From Massilia sp. Root418 (GTDB taxonomy: Bacteria; Pseudomonadota; Gammaproteobacteria; Burkholderiales; Burkholderiaceae_D), in assembly GCF_001425265.1 (NCBI RefSeq), contig NZ_LMEC01000002.1, positions 3,427 to 67,426 on the forward strand: a stretch of 64,000 nucleotides of DNA, given 5' to 3'. Of the stretch, positions 28,490 to 38,405 are shown piece by piece. The notes beneath the pieces are model-generated. The model was given only the letters and a program-made list of their open reading frames with translations. It was not told the DNA's origin and made no database searches. The translations under genes were made by a program, and so were the position numbers. Position 1 is the first letter of the stretch. Each line of letters begins with the position of its first letter.

Positions 28490-29266
28490 TCACGCGGACT
28501 CCCAGGCCAGCATATTCCAGCTCACGCCGACCCGCACATCCGTCTTCAACTGCACCAGCTGACGAGAAAGATACAGCATCTCGCGCTCTTTTCGTAACGT
28601 TTCGCCCAGCGTGTCCTTGAGGATGCCGGCGCCGGCCATGATGGCGTCCAGGGTGCCGTAGGTGCGCAACAGCTTGGCGGCGGTCTTCAGGCCTACCTTG
28701 GACACGCCGGGAATGCTGTCGGTGGCGTCGCCCATCAGCGCCAGCAGGTCCGGCAGCTGCTCGGGCGGCACGCCCCACTTCTTCTCGCACCAGGCGTGGT
28801 CGTGCCACTCGCTCTTGAAATGGTCCCACACCAGCGCACCCTGGGCAACCAGGCAATGCAGGTCCTTGTCGGTGGTGGCCACCACCGCGGCCCCCCTGTC
28901 CTCGGCCAGCCAGCGCAGCACCACGGTGCCGATCACGTCGTCCGCCTCCACGTCGGGCAGGCTGACCACGCGCAGGCCGAAGCCGGCCAGGCGCTGGTAG
29001 AACTCCGGCAGCGCCTCGCGCAGCACGCCGGGCATGGGCGCGCGGCCCTCGCGGTAGCCGGCATAGAGCTGGTGGCGCCAGGTGGCGCCGCCGAAGTCGA
29101 AGGCCGGCAGCACGTGGGTGGGCTGGTGGTCGGTGATCAGGTTGCGGAACGAGGACAGCGCGTGGCGCAGCGCGATCTCAGCCTTGAGGTCCGAATCGGG
29201 TTCGGGGCTGGCTTCATACACGCGGCGCACAATGTTCAAGCCGTCGATGGCGAGGAGTCTACCCAT
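28490..29266 (-). CDS. xni: 5'-3' exonuclease / flap endonuclease-like protein
   Basis: 258 residues from the ATG at 29266 (MGRLLAIDGLNIVRRVYEA). Matches the stand-alone 5'-nuclease domain homologous to the N-terminus of DNA polymerase I and E. coli Xni/ExoIX. Acidic metal residues are in AIDGLN, DVEADDVIG, ATTDKDLHCL and LMGDATDSIPGVSKVG; the last is also the helix-hairpin-helix. Likely role in flap or primer processing. A GTG at 29290 in frame is an alternative start. The family is clear, the gene name less so. Confidence 0.82.
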   Translation of the reverse strand: MGRLLAIDGLNIVRRVYEASPEPDSDLKAEIALRHALSSFRNLITDHQPTHVLPAFDFGGATWRHQLYAGYREGRAPMPGVLREALPEFYQRLAGFGLRVVSLPDVEADDVIGTVVLRWLAEDRGAAVVATTDKDLHCLVAQGALVWDHFKSEWHDHAWCEKKWGVPPEQLPDLLALMGDATDSIPGVSKVGLKTAAKLLRTYGTLDAIMAGAGILKDTLGETLRKEREMLYLSRQLVQLKTDVRVGVSWNMLAWESA

Positions 29267-29316
29267 GGGGCTCTGCGTTGCAAAAGCCACATTGTAACTG
29301 CGAGCGCCGTTGCAGA

Positions 29317-29502
29317 CTACCCACGCAACTTGCGCAGGTTTTCGAGGAGTACAGGCACTTTAGCAATCGGAACCATCTGCGCCAGTTGCTCATCCGTCAT
29401 GGGCCGGGCATCCGGATCGGCCAACGCTGCCGCCGTGATCTTCCGGTCTTCTTCCAGAGAAGGCAGGACAAATACCCGTTGCTTCTTAATAATTTTCAAC
29501 AT
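29317..29502 (-). CDS. brnA: BrnA-type antitoxin
   Basis: 61 residues. The segment PSLEEDRKITAAALADPDAR followed by PMTDEQLAQMVP is typical of the BrnA antitoxin family, which neutralises the BrnT RNase-like toxin and represses its own operon. It overlaps the end of a broken brnT by 17 bases, the usual toxin-first order. A 12-bp perfect palindrome AGGCGATCGCCT (29503-29514) sits directly before the start codon and could be an operator. It may survive as an orphan antitoxin. Confidence 0.65.
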   Translation of the reverse strand: MLKIIKKQRVFVLPSLEEDRKITAAALADPDARPMTDEQLAQMVPIAKVPVLLENLRKLRG

Positions 29503-29640
29503 AGGCGATCGCCTCTCTTCTGGTTGCCAAACGCAGGCTTATGACACGGATGCCTGGACCGCGCTCCCGATCTTCATTCAGCGTAGTACAACGAATAGGC
29601 AGGTCAAGCCAGCTTATACGTTGAACTCGCCATCCCCCTT
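29486..29640 (-). pseudogene. Truncated brnT toxin remnant
   Basis: The frame ending at 29486 keeps a BrnT-like C-terminus (GPGIRVISLRLATRREAIAY, ending VENY), which matches the RIIS-x-R-x-A-x-x-x-E region of BrnT. Upstream of about 29640 the frame runs into the 3' end of the GST gene in another reading frame, so the N-terminal half, including catalytic residues, is missing. Best read as a decayed toxin left beside its antitoxin. The 5' limit given is approximate. Confidence 0.55.
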
Positions 29641-29655
29641 GTGTCAGCGCATGGT

Positions 29656-30327
29656 TCAGCGCAGCAGCTCGTACGGGCCGCCTTTTTCCAGGGCGCGCTG
29701 GTAGGCCGGGCGGGCGTGGATGCGTTCCAGGAAGGCCATCAGCTTGGGCCGGCTGCGCGCCAGGCCGCCGCGCGCGGCGGCGGCTTCGAGCGGGAAACTC
29801 ATCTGCACGTCGGCCGCGCTGAACTCGGCGCCGGCAAACCATGGGCTCTTGCCCAGCTCGCCCTCCAGGTAATCCAGGTGCTGCTCGATCTGCGGCAGGA
29901 TGTAGCTGCCCTTGACCTTGGCCGCGATGGCCTTGGCGATGGGCTTGACGAAGAACGGCGCCGGGCTGCTTTCCACCCGGTCGAACACCAATTTCATCAG
30001 CAGCGGCGCCATGGCCGAGCCCTCGGCGTAGTGCAGGAAATAGGTCCAGCGGCGCTTCTCGGCCGTGCCGGCCGGCGGCACCAGGCGGCCGTTGCCGTAC
30101 TTCTCCACCAGGTATTCGATGATGGCGCCCGACTCGGCCACCGTGGCGTCGCCGTCGGTGATGACGGGCGACTTGCCCAGCGGGTGGATGGCGCGCAGCG
30201 ACGGCGGCGCCAGCATGGTCTTGGGGTCGCGCTGGTAGCGCACGATGTCGTACTCCAGGCCCAACTCTTCAAGCAGCCACAGCACGCGCTGCGAACGCGA
30301 ATTGTTCAGATGGTGGACCACGATCAT
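29656..30327 (-). CDS. Glutathione S-transferase family protein
   Basis: 223 residues. An N-terminal thioredoxin-like domain (HHLNNSRSQRVLWLLEELGL, with Ser/Asn at the glutathione-activating site, and SPVITDGDATVAESGAIIEY) is followed by an all-helical C-terminal domain. Good ribosome site GAGGAAAG. The substrate cannot be predicted. The YncG/GstB-like N-terminus suggests a general detoxification enzyme. It is divergent from the siderophore receptor and adjoins the broken brnT. Confidence 0.85.
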   Translation of the reverse strand: MIVVHHLNNSRSQRVLWLLEELGLEYDIVRYQRDPKTMLAPPSLRAIHPLGKSPVITDGDATVAESGAIIEYLVEKYGNGRLVPPAGTAEKRRWTYFLHYAEGSAMAPLLMKLVFDRVESSPAPFFVKPIAKAIAAKVKGSYILPQIEQHLDYLEGELGKSPWFAGAEFSAADVQMSFPLEAAAARGGLARSRPKLMAFLERIHARPAYQRALEKGGPYELLR

Positions 30328-30432
30328 GGCGCTTTCCTCATAGTGCGCGGGACGCGGCCCGCAATCCGCCAGCTTAGCATTCCCGCCACGTTTCGGCTGG
30401 AACTATCGCTCTAGTGGCGCATTAGTGAATGG

Positions 30433-30480
30433 GAATGATAACAATTCTCGTTTACATAGTGACTTGCAATTGCTATCATC
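30433..30480 (+). promoter_or_regulatory. Receptor promoter with two putative Fur boxes
   Basis: A -35-like TTTACA (30451-30456) and -10-like TATCAT (30474-30479) are 17 bases apart. Fur-box-like AATGATAACAATTCTCGTT (30434-30452) covers the -35. A second, inverted one (30464-30480; reverse complement GATGATAGCAATTGCAA) covers the -10. This layout predicts strong iron repression of the receptor downstream. Confidence 0.7.
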
Positions 30481-30518
30481 CCGTTGATCTTTACAAACTT
30501 TTACCGAGAAGACACGAC

Positions 30519-32894
30519 ATGGCAATCAAAAGCCGCAAACACGCAACTCCAGCCGTCACTCCGATGAACACGCTCCTGGCCGCCATGCTGCTGCCGCTGG
30601 CTGCCACCGCGGCCCATGGAGCCGAGGCTGCCGCCGCCGGCAGCAGCGCCGCCGCCCCGATGGGCGAGGTGCAGGAAGTGCGCGTTGCGGGTGCCAAAGA
30701 GAACGAATTCAAGGCCGACCACGCCGCGTCCGGCAAGTACACGGAACTGCTGGTCAACACGCCGCAGACCATCACCGTCATCAAGCGCGAACTGATCGAA
30801 CAGCAGGGCGCCGTCACCCTGACCGAGGCGCTGGCCAACACCCCGGGCGTGGGCGCCTTCTTCCTGGGCGAGAACGGCAACACCAACACCGGCGACGCCA
30901 TCTTCATGCGCGGCTTCGACGCCTCCAGCAGCATCTACGTGGACGGCGTGCGCGACATGGGTTCCATCTCGCGCGACACCTTCAACGTCGAGCAGATCGA
31001 CATCCTGAAGGGCCCGGCCGGCACCGACAGCGGCCGCGGCTCGCCGACCGGCTCGGTCAACCTGACCTCCAAGCAAGCCCAGATGCAGGACGCCTATTCC
31101 GGCCGCGTCACCGTGGGCAGCGCCAAGCAGAAGCGCGGCACGGTGGACGTGAACCAGGTGCTGAGCGCGGAAAAAGGCGTGGCCTTCCGCTTCAACGCGC
31201 TGGCCCAGGACAGCGGCAAGCCGGGCCGCGATGTGATCAAGAACAAGCGCTGGGCCATTGCCCCCACCGTGTCCTTCGGCCTGGGCAGCCCGACCCGCCT
31301 GACCCTGAGCTATCTGCACGTGGACCAGGACAACATCCCCGACGGCGGCGTGCCCACCATCGGCCTGCCCGGCTACAGCAGCCCGGACTCGAACTACAAG
31401 GACCCGGCCAAGCGCCGCCTGTACCTGAACAGCGCCGCCATGGTGGACCCGGAAGGCTTCTACGGTTCGACCAGCGACTACGACAAGGTAAAAGCCGACA
31501 TGGCCACCGTGCGCGTGGACCACGACTTCTCGCCGGTGCTGAAGCTGCAGAACACCTCGCGCTTCGGCAAGACCAAGCAGGACTACCTGCTGACCGCCTT
31601 CATGGTGACCGGCCTGAACGCCACCACCGGCGCGCTCGGCAACCTGATCACCGAAACCCCGGCCGGCGCGGTGCTGCCTGCCTCGCAGTGGATGCTCAAG
31701 CGCAATACCCGCACCATCAAGGACCAGCGCAACGAAATCCTGACCAACCAGACCAACCTGACCGCTGAATTCGACGCCGCCGGCATGAAGCACACCGCCG
31801 TGGCCGGCCTGGAGTTCACCAACGAGAAGCAGCTCAGCTATAGCTACCTGGCCGCCAGCCTGGGCACCCTGGCCGACACCCCGCTGTACGCACCGGACCC
31901 GTCGGCGGCGCTCACCGGCCTGAACCCCGTCCGCAACGGCGCCTTCAGCGACGGCAGCACCAACACCCAGAGCCTGTACCTGTTCGACACCGCCAAGCTG
32001 GGCGAGCGCTGGATGTTCAGCGGCGGCGTCCGCGCCGACCACTACCGCACCACCTACAACGCCGTGGCGCTGTCGACCGCGACCTCGAATCCCACCCTGC
32101 CGGTGGGCACCCTGGTGCCGACCAACCTGAGCGTGTCCGACACCCTGGTCAACGGCAAACTGTCGGCGCTGTACAAGCCGACCGCCGACAGCAGCGTGTA
32201 CGCCACCGTGGCCACCTCCAAGCAGCCGCCGGGCGGCAACAACTTCGCCCTGTCCACCAGCGCCAGCAGCGCGGCCAATCCGAAGTTCGACCCGCAGGAA
32301 ACCACCACCCAGGAAATCGGCGGCAAGTGGGACCTGCTCAAGCAGAAGCTGGCCCTGACCGGCGCCATCTACCGCACCACCGTGAAAAACGAAGTGGAGC
32401 AGGACGCTACCGATTCGACCAAGTACTACCAGACCGGCAAAAAGCGCGTGGAAGGCATTGAAATCGGCGTCACCGGCGAGATCGCCCGCGGCTGGCTGGT
32501 CAGCGCAGGCTACGCCCACATGAAAACCGAAGTCCTGTCCGGCAAGACCATCAGCGCCAGCGGCGAGAACCAGCTCACCTACACGCCGAAAGATTCGTTC
32601 ACCGCGTGGACCTCGTACACCCTGCCGATGGGCCTGAAGATCGGCGGCGGCCTGCGCTACTCCGGCGACATGCTGCGCGGCTCGGACGGCGCGGTCGGCA
32701 CCCCCGCCTTCGTGGAAGGCTACTGGGTCGCCAATGCCATGGCCGCCTACAGCATCAACAAGAACGTGGACCTGCAGCTGAACATCAACAACATCACCGA
32801 CGAAAGCTATGTCGCGGCGATCAACAAGTCCGGCTACCGCTACACCCCGAGCACCCCGCGCTCGGCCAGCCTGACCGCCAATATCCGCTTCTAA
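30519..32894 (+). CDS. fiu: TonB-dependent catecholate siderophore receptor (Fiu-like)
   Basis: 791 residues from the ATG at 30519 with GAGAAG upstream. The signal peptide ends in TAAHGAEA. The TonB box region is EVQEVRVAG, then the plug (NTPQTITVIKRELIEQQGAV, IFMRGFDASSSIYVDGVRDM, EQIDILKGPAGTDSGRGSPTG) and a 22-strand barrel ending in the outer-membrane signal LTANIRF. Plug and barrel resemble the Fiu group, which imports ferric catecholates and their breakdown products. Fur boxes upstream support an iron role. No siderophore biosynthesis genes are visible, so xenosiderophore use is likely. Confidence 0.88.
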   Translation: MAIKSRKHATPAVTPMNTLLAAMLLPLAATAAHGAEAAAAGSSAAAPMGEVQEVRVAGAKENEFKADHAASGKYTELLVNTPQTITVIKRELIEQQGAVTLTEALANTPGVGAFFLGENGNTNTGDAIFMRGFDASSSIYVDGVRDMGSISRDTFNVEQIDILKGPAGTDSGRGSPTGSVNLTSKQAQMQDAYSGRVTVGSAKQKRGTVDVNQVLSAEKGVAFRFNALAQDSGKPGRDVIKNKRWAIAPTVSFGLGSPTRLTLSYLHVDQDNIPDGGVPTIGLPGYSSPDSNYKDPAKRRLYLNSAAMVDPEGFYGSTSDYDKVKADMATVRVDHDFSPVLKLQNTSRFGKTKQDYLLTAFMVTGLNATTGALGNLITETPAGAVLPASQWMLKRNTRTIKDQRNEILTNQTNLTAEFDAAGMKHTAVAGLEFTNEKQLSYSYLAASLGTLADTPLYAPDPSAALTGLNPVRNGAFSDGSTNTQSLYLFDTAKLGERWMFSGGVRADHYRTTYNAVALSTATSNPTLPVGTLVPTNLSVSDTLVNGKLSALYKPTADSSVYATVATSKQPPGGNNFALSTSASSAANPKFDPQETTTQEIGGKWDLLKQKLALTGAIYRTTVKNEVEQDATDSTKYYQTGKKRVEGIEIGVTGEIARGWLVSAGYAHMKTEVLSGKTISASGENQLTYTPKDSFTAWTSYTLPMGLKIGGGLRYSGDMLRGSDGAVGTPAFVEGYWVANAMAAYSINKNVDLQLNINNITDESYVAAINKSGYRYTPSTPRSASLTANIRF

Positions 32895-32935
32895 GCGCAG
32901 CGCAGCCCGGCGCTGCCTGCGCCGGCCTCCGCCCC

Positions 32936-32965
32936 AACGCCACCGCTAACGGTGGCGTTTTTTTT
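32936..32965 (+). terminator. Rho-independent terminator after the siderophore receptor
   Basis: Perfect 10-bp stem AACGCCACCG (32936-32945) / CGGTGGCGTT (32950-32959), loop CTAA, then a T-run to 32965. Confidence 0.95.
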
Positions 32966-33010
32966 GCTTCGCCCCTACAATCGGCCCACCGTACCGAAAC
33001 AGGAGCGTCC

Positions 33011-34615
33011 ATGACCATGCTGCGTTATTCCGCATTCGCCGGCGCTGCCGCCGCCCTGCCGCTGTCGCTGGCCGTGGGCGCGCCGCTGTGGGTGCCGGCG
33101 GCGGCGGCCGCGCTGACCGCGGTCGGCATCGCCGACGTGCTGCAGACCAAGCGCGCGCTGCGGCGCAACTACCCCATCCTGGCGCACTTCCGCTTCATGT
33201 TCGAGGCCATCCGGCCCGAGATCCGGCAGTACCTGCTGGAGGACGACCAGTCGGCCGCGCCGTTCTCGCGCAACCAGCGCAGCATCGTCTACCAGCGCGC
33301 CAAGCTCGACACCGACAAGCGCCCCTTCGGCACCCAGCTCGACGTCTACCAGGCCGGCTACGAATGGATCAACCACTCGATCCAGCCGCTGCCGGTGAAC
33401 GGCCACGACTTCCGCATCGAGATCGGCAACCACCCGGACTGCCCGCGCGCCCAGCCCTACAAGGCCAGCGTGTTCAACGTCTCGGCCATGAGCTTCGGTT
33501 CGCTGTCGGCCAACGCCATCCTGGCGCTGAACGGCGGCGCGCGCATCGGCGGCTTCATGCACGACACCGGCGAAGGCAGCATCAGCCCCTACCACCGCGA
33601 GAACGGCGGCGACCTGGTCTGGGAGATCGGCTCCGGCTACTTCGGCTGCCGCAATGAGGACGGCAGCTTCTCGGAGCAGAATTTCGTGGCCAACGCCTGC
33701 ACGCCGCAGGTCAAGATGATAGAACTGAAGCTGTCGCAGGGCGCCAAGCCGGGCCATGGCGGCGTGCTGCCCGGGCCCAAGGTGAGCGCGGAGATCGCCG
33801 CCACGCGCGGCGTGATGGAAGGCGTGGACTGCATCTCGCCGGCCAACCACTCGGCCTTCTCCACGCCGCTGGAAATGCTGGCCTTCATCGAGCGGCTGCG
33901 CAAGCTATCCGGCGGCAAGCCGACCGGCTTCAAGCTGGCCATCGGCCACCCCTGGGAGTTTTTCGGCATCGTCAAGGCCATGCTGGCCAGCGGCATCACG
34001 CCGGACTTCATCGTGGTGGACGGCAGCGAAGGCGGCACCGGCGCGGCGCCGCTGGAGTTTACCGACCACGTCGGCACGCCGCTGCAGGAAGCGCTGCTGC
34101 TGGTGCACAACACGCTGGTGGGGGCGGGCCTGCGCGAGCGCATCAAGATCGGCGCCTCGGGCAAGATCATCACCGCCTTCGACATTGCGCGCACCTTGGC
34201 GCTGGGGGCCGACTGGTGCAACTCCGCGCGCGGCTTCATGTTCGCGCTGGGCTGCATCCAGAGCCAGAGCTGCCACACCGACCACTGCCCGACCGGCGTG
34301 GCCACGCAGGACAAGCTGCGCCAGCGCGCCCTGGTGGTGCCGGACAAGACGCAGCGGGTGGCGCACTTCCACCAGAACACCATGAAGGCGCTGGCCGAGC
34401 TGATTGCCGCCGCCGGGCTGACGCATCCGTCGCAGCTCAAGCCGCACCACATCGTGCGGCGCATCTCGCCCAACCAGGTCAAGCTCGCGTCGGCGCTGCT
34501 GCCCTACCTCGAACCCGGCCAGCTGCTCGACCCCAGCCTGCTGTCCAAGCTGCCGCCGGTGTTCGGCCTCTACTGGCCCGTCGCGCAGGCCGAGTCCTTC
34601 CACCCGCTGCAGTAA
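33011..34615 (+). CDS. FMN-binding glutamate synthase family protein
   Basis: 534 residues from the ATG at 33011 with AGGAG ahead. Two hydrophobic segments in the first ~45 residues likely anchor it to the membrane. The remainder is the glutamate synthase central/FMN barrel (VFNVSAMSFGSLSANAILAL; PGHGGVLPGPKVS; VVDGSEGGTGAAPLEFTDH; IKIGASGKIITAFDIARTLA). A Cx5Cx4C cluster in CIQSQSCHTDHCPTG matches the 3Fe-4S site of GltB. The amidotransferase domain is missing, so it is not a classic glutamate synthase. Real substrate unknown. Confidence 0.85.
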   Translation: MTMLRYSAFAGAAAALPLSLAVGAPLWVPAAAAALTAVGIADVLQTKRALRRNYPILAHFRFMFEAIRPEIRQYLLEDDQSAAPFSRNQRSIVYQRAKLDTDKRPFGTQLDVYQAGYEWINHSIQPLPVNGHDFRIEIGNHPDCPRAQPYKASVFNVSAMSFGSLSANAILALNGGARIGGFMHDTGEGSISPYHRENGGDLVWEIGSGYFGCRNEDGSFSEQNFVANACTPQVKMIELKLSQGAKPGHGGVLPGPKVSAEIAATRGVMEGVDCISPANHSAFSTPLEMLAFIERLRKLSGGKPTGFKLAIGHPWEFFGIVKAMLASGITPDFIVVDGSEGGTGAAPLEFTDHVGTPLQEALLLVHNTLVGAGLRERIKIGASGKIITAFDIARTLALGADWCNSARGFMFALGCIQSQSCHTDHCPTGVATQDKLRQRALVVPDKTQRVAHFHQNTMKALAELIAAAGLTHPSQLKPHHIVRRISPNQVKLASALLPYLEPGQLLDPSLLSKLPPVFGLYWPVAQAESFHPLQ

Positions 34616-34628
34616 GTGGCGGCGCAGC

Positions 34629-34768
34629 GGCGGGTTACGGTGCTGCGCACCTAACCCGCCCTACGGAACCATGGACGCGCCCGTAGGGCGGGTTAGCGCG
34701 CAGCGCGTAACCCGCCAATACCATGGACGGGGCCGTAGGGCGGGTTAGTGCGCAGCACGTAACCCGCC
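34629..34768. repeat. REP-like GGCGGGTTA palindromes, three copies with a 52-bp duplication
   Basis: Copy 1: 34629-34637 with 34652-34660. Copy 2: 34687-34695 with 34708-34716. Copy 3: 34739-34747 with 34760-34768. Copies 2 and 3 lie in two near-identical ~52-base units, each starting accatggacg and reading into ccgtagggcggg, so the last unit arose by tandem duplication. Located between two convergent genes. Confidence 0.92.
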
Positions 34769-34772
34769 GATG

Positions 34773-35057
34773 TCAGCGCTGGACGTGCAGCTTGATAACG
34801 CGGCGGGAGGCCGGCGGGGATGGCGGCGGGGCGGCGCTGTCCTTGCCGCTACTGCCTGTATCGCAGCTGCCGCACGAACCGCAGCCCGAGCCGCAGCTGT
34901 CCTGCACCTTGAAGAATCTGGCCAGCATGTCTTCGTCGAGGCCGCGCCGCGCCAGCGCGTAGACGATGCGCCGGCGCCAGGCCGCCGGCAGGTACTTGGT
35001 GCTGGCGTGCAGCAGCGCCGCTGCGACAATCAGGCCGACAATGATCTGCTGCCACAT
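34773..35057 (-). CDS. Small Cys-rich membrane protein associated with FeoB
   Basis: 94 residues. An N-terminal membrane helix (IIVGLIVAAALLHAST), a basic segment with WRRRIVYALARRG, then a cysteine cluster CGSGCGSCGSC and a Pro/Ser-rich tail. It starts one base after the feoB stop, so it is part of feoA-feoB. Similar small Cys-rich proteins accompany FeoB in other bacteria, and the Burkholderiales version fits DUF6587. It may replace FeoC as an iron- or redox-sensing regulator of the transporter; that role is inference. Confidence 0.75.
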   Translation of the reverse strand: MWQQIIVGLIVAAALLHASTKYLPAAWRRRIVYALARRGLDEDMLARFFKVQDSCGSGCGSCGSCDTGSSGKDSAAPPPSPPASRRVIKLHVQR

Positions 35058-35058
35058 A

Positions 35059-36948
<1,890 letters not shown>

Positions 36949-36951
36949 GGT

Positions 36952-37224
36952 TTATTCCGGTTGTATGGAGATCAGCGCGGCCTCGAAGCGGCGCAATGCG
37001 AAAGTGGAGTTGCCGACCTTGATGGCCAGCGGCTCGCCGCCCGGCATGCCGCGCTTCAGCATGCGGATGCGCTCGCCGGGCACGAAACCCAGCTCCATCA
37101 GGCGCCGCGCCAGGTCGGCGCCGTCTTCCACCTCCTCCGGGTTGCCGGGCGCCACGTGCACAACCACGGCGCTCTTGCCGGTCTCCAGCGTATCGAGTTG
37201 GGTCAGGGGGGGCGCTTGCGTCAT
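36952..37224 (-). CDS. feoA: Ferrous iron transport protein FeoA
   Basis: 90 residues from the ATG at 37224. An earlier ATG at 37266 is rejected because it forms part of a TATAAT promoter element. The SH3-like FeoA fold is visible: ADLARRLMELGFVPGERIRM, then GEPLAIKVGNSTFALRR. FeoA is a small cytoplasmic partner needed for FeoB function. First gene of feoA-feoB-Cys-rich protein. Confidence 0.93.
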   Translation of the reverse strand: MTQAPPLTQLDTLETGKSAVVVHVAPGNPEEVEDGADLARRLMELGFVPGERIRMLKRGMPGGEPLAIKVGNSTFALRRFEAALISIQPE

Positions 37225-37264
37225 GGGGCTTCCAGTCGGATCAGTGATGAATTTCTGTGCGGCC

Positions 37265-37294
37265 ATTATAGAGCCAAATGAGAATGAGTTGGAT
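37265..37294 (-). promoter_or_regulatory. feoA promoter with putative Fur box
   Basis: On the minus strand a perfect -10 TATAAT lies at 37270-37265, about 40 bases before the feoA ATG. Directly upstream, AAATGAGAATGAGTTGGAT (37276-37294, plus-strand reading) resembles a Fur box and would overlap the spacer of this promoter. Confidence 0.6.
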
Positions 37295-37345
37295 TTGCAG
37301 GAACTTCTTGCATTGTACGCCGGCTTGCGGCAGAATAGGAAACGT

Positions 37346-37364
37346 AATGATAATGATTCTCATT
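37346..37364 (+). promoter_or_regulatory. Fur box upstream of bfd-tonB
   Basis: AATGATAATGATTCTCATT is close to the classical 19-bp Fur consensus. It lies about 70 bases before bfd and 52 bases from the feoA box, so one short divergent region probably serves both transcripts. Confidence 0.8.
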
Positions 37365-37432
37365 AAGAAACAATTAAACATGACGAATCGGCATCGATTT
37401 AGACCGCACCATCCTAGCCAGAAGGTAACGCA

Positions 37433-37639
37433 ATGATTGTTTGTATCTGCAACAACATCTCAGACCGCGAAATCCGTCAAGCCATCGAACTGGGCATCAC
37501 TTCCATGGACGAACTGCGCGCCGACCTCGGCCTGGCCACTTGCTGCGGCCAATGCGCAGCGACCGCGGAAGAGATCCTGACCGCACACCAGGGCAGCGTC
37601 AACGAAACCGTCTTGAAGCGCCCCACCATGACAACTTGA
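37433..37639 (+). CDS. bfd: Bacterioferritin-associated ferredoxin
   Basis: 68 residues, beginning MIVCICNNISDREIRQAIEL. The 2Fe-2S cysteines are in MIVCIC and LATCCGQC. Bfd docks on bacterioferritin and passes electrons that release stored iron. Induced by iron starvation in other bacteria, which fits the Fur box ahead. tonB begins seven bases downstream. The matching bacterioferritin gene lies 1.7 kb further at 39298. Confidence 0.94.
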   Translation: MIVCICNNISDREIRQAIELGITSMDELRADLGLATCCGQCAATAEEILTAHQGSVNETVLKRPTMTT

Positions 37640-37646
37640 GGATAGT

Positions 37647-38318
37647 ATGCATGCGTTGACGATGGACGCGCCCGCCCCGTTCGGGCTGGCCAAGCTGGGC
37701 AAATTCACGGCGATCGTCGCCATTCACGCAGCGATGTTCTATATGCTGCAAACCGGCATGCTGCGCGACGCCGTGCATGCCGTGCTGCCGCAGGTAGTCA
37801 ATGTCTCCTTCGTGGCGCCTGCCGCGCCGCAGCCGGAACCGCCGGCCCCCAAGACTGTCCCCGTACTGCAGCAGGCCCCGGCCATCACGCCGCCGCCCCT
37901 GCCGCTGCTGAACATCACCGTCGAGAACACCATTACCCCGCCGCCGGCCCAGCCGCGCAGCGAAACCCATGCCGCGCCCGCCCCCGCGCAGCCGCAGCAG
38001 GCCGTCGCCGCGCCGGCCCCGCCCGCGCAGCCCGCCGCCCCGCGCCTGGTGCAGGGTGTGGAATACGTGCGTCCGCCAGCCCCGGTCTACCCCACCATTT
38101 CGCGCCGCCTGGGCGAAACCGGCGTGGTGGTGCTGCGTGTGCTGATCAGCGAAAAAGGCTTGCCGGAGCAGGCCATCGTTGCCAAGTCGTCGGGCTACGG
38201 CAACCTGGACGAAGCGGGCCGCATGGCGGCGCTGCGCGCGCTGTTCAAACCCTATATGGAAGATGGCAAGCCGGCCGCCGTGTACGTGCTGGTGCCGATC
38301 AATTTCCAGCAGGCCTGA
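37647..38318 (+). CDS. tonB: Energy transducer TonB
   Basis: 223 residues. One N-terminal membrane helix (GKFTAIVAIHAAMFYMLQTG), a long Pro/Ala-rich periplasmic spacer (residues about 55-135), then the C-terminal TonB domain with RPPAPVYPTISRRLGETGVV and RALFKPYMEDGKP. It transmits the ExbB-ExbD motor force to outer-membrane receptors such as the two in this window. Co-transcribed with bfd and followed by a strong terminator. Confidence 0.94.
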   Translation: MHALTMDAPAPFGLAKLGKFTAIVAIHAAMFYMLQTGMLRDAVHAVLPQVVNVSFVAPAAPQPEPPAPKTVPVLQQAPAITPPPLPLLNITVENTITPPPAQPRSETHAAPAPAQPQQAVAAPAPPAQPAAPRLVQGVEYVRPPAPVYPTISRRLGETGVVVLRVLISEKGLPEQAIVAKSSGYGNLDEAGRMAALRALFKPYMEDGKPAAVYVLVPINFQQA

Positions 38319-38358
38319 CGCCGCCCTGCCTCGCCGGTTACGAGTACCACCCCTTCAG

Positions 38359-38400
38359 TCCCCGCCCGGCGCCGTCTTGCGCAGGGCGGGGATTTTTTTT
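38359..38400 (+). terminator. Rho-independent terminator after tonB
   Basis: 9-bp stem TCCCCGCCC (38359-38367) / GGGCGGGGA (38384-38392) followed by eight T. The convergent piuC gene ends six bases later. Confidence 0.92.
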
Positions 38401-38405
38401 CGTGC

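Noticed and set aside
37225..37266. Longer feoA start at 37266
   Set aside because: That ATG is part of the TATAAT promoter element and lacks a ribosome site; the ATG at 37224 fits the family length.
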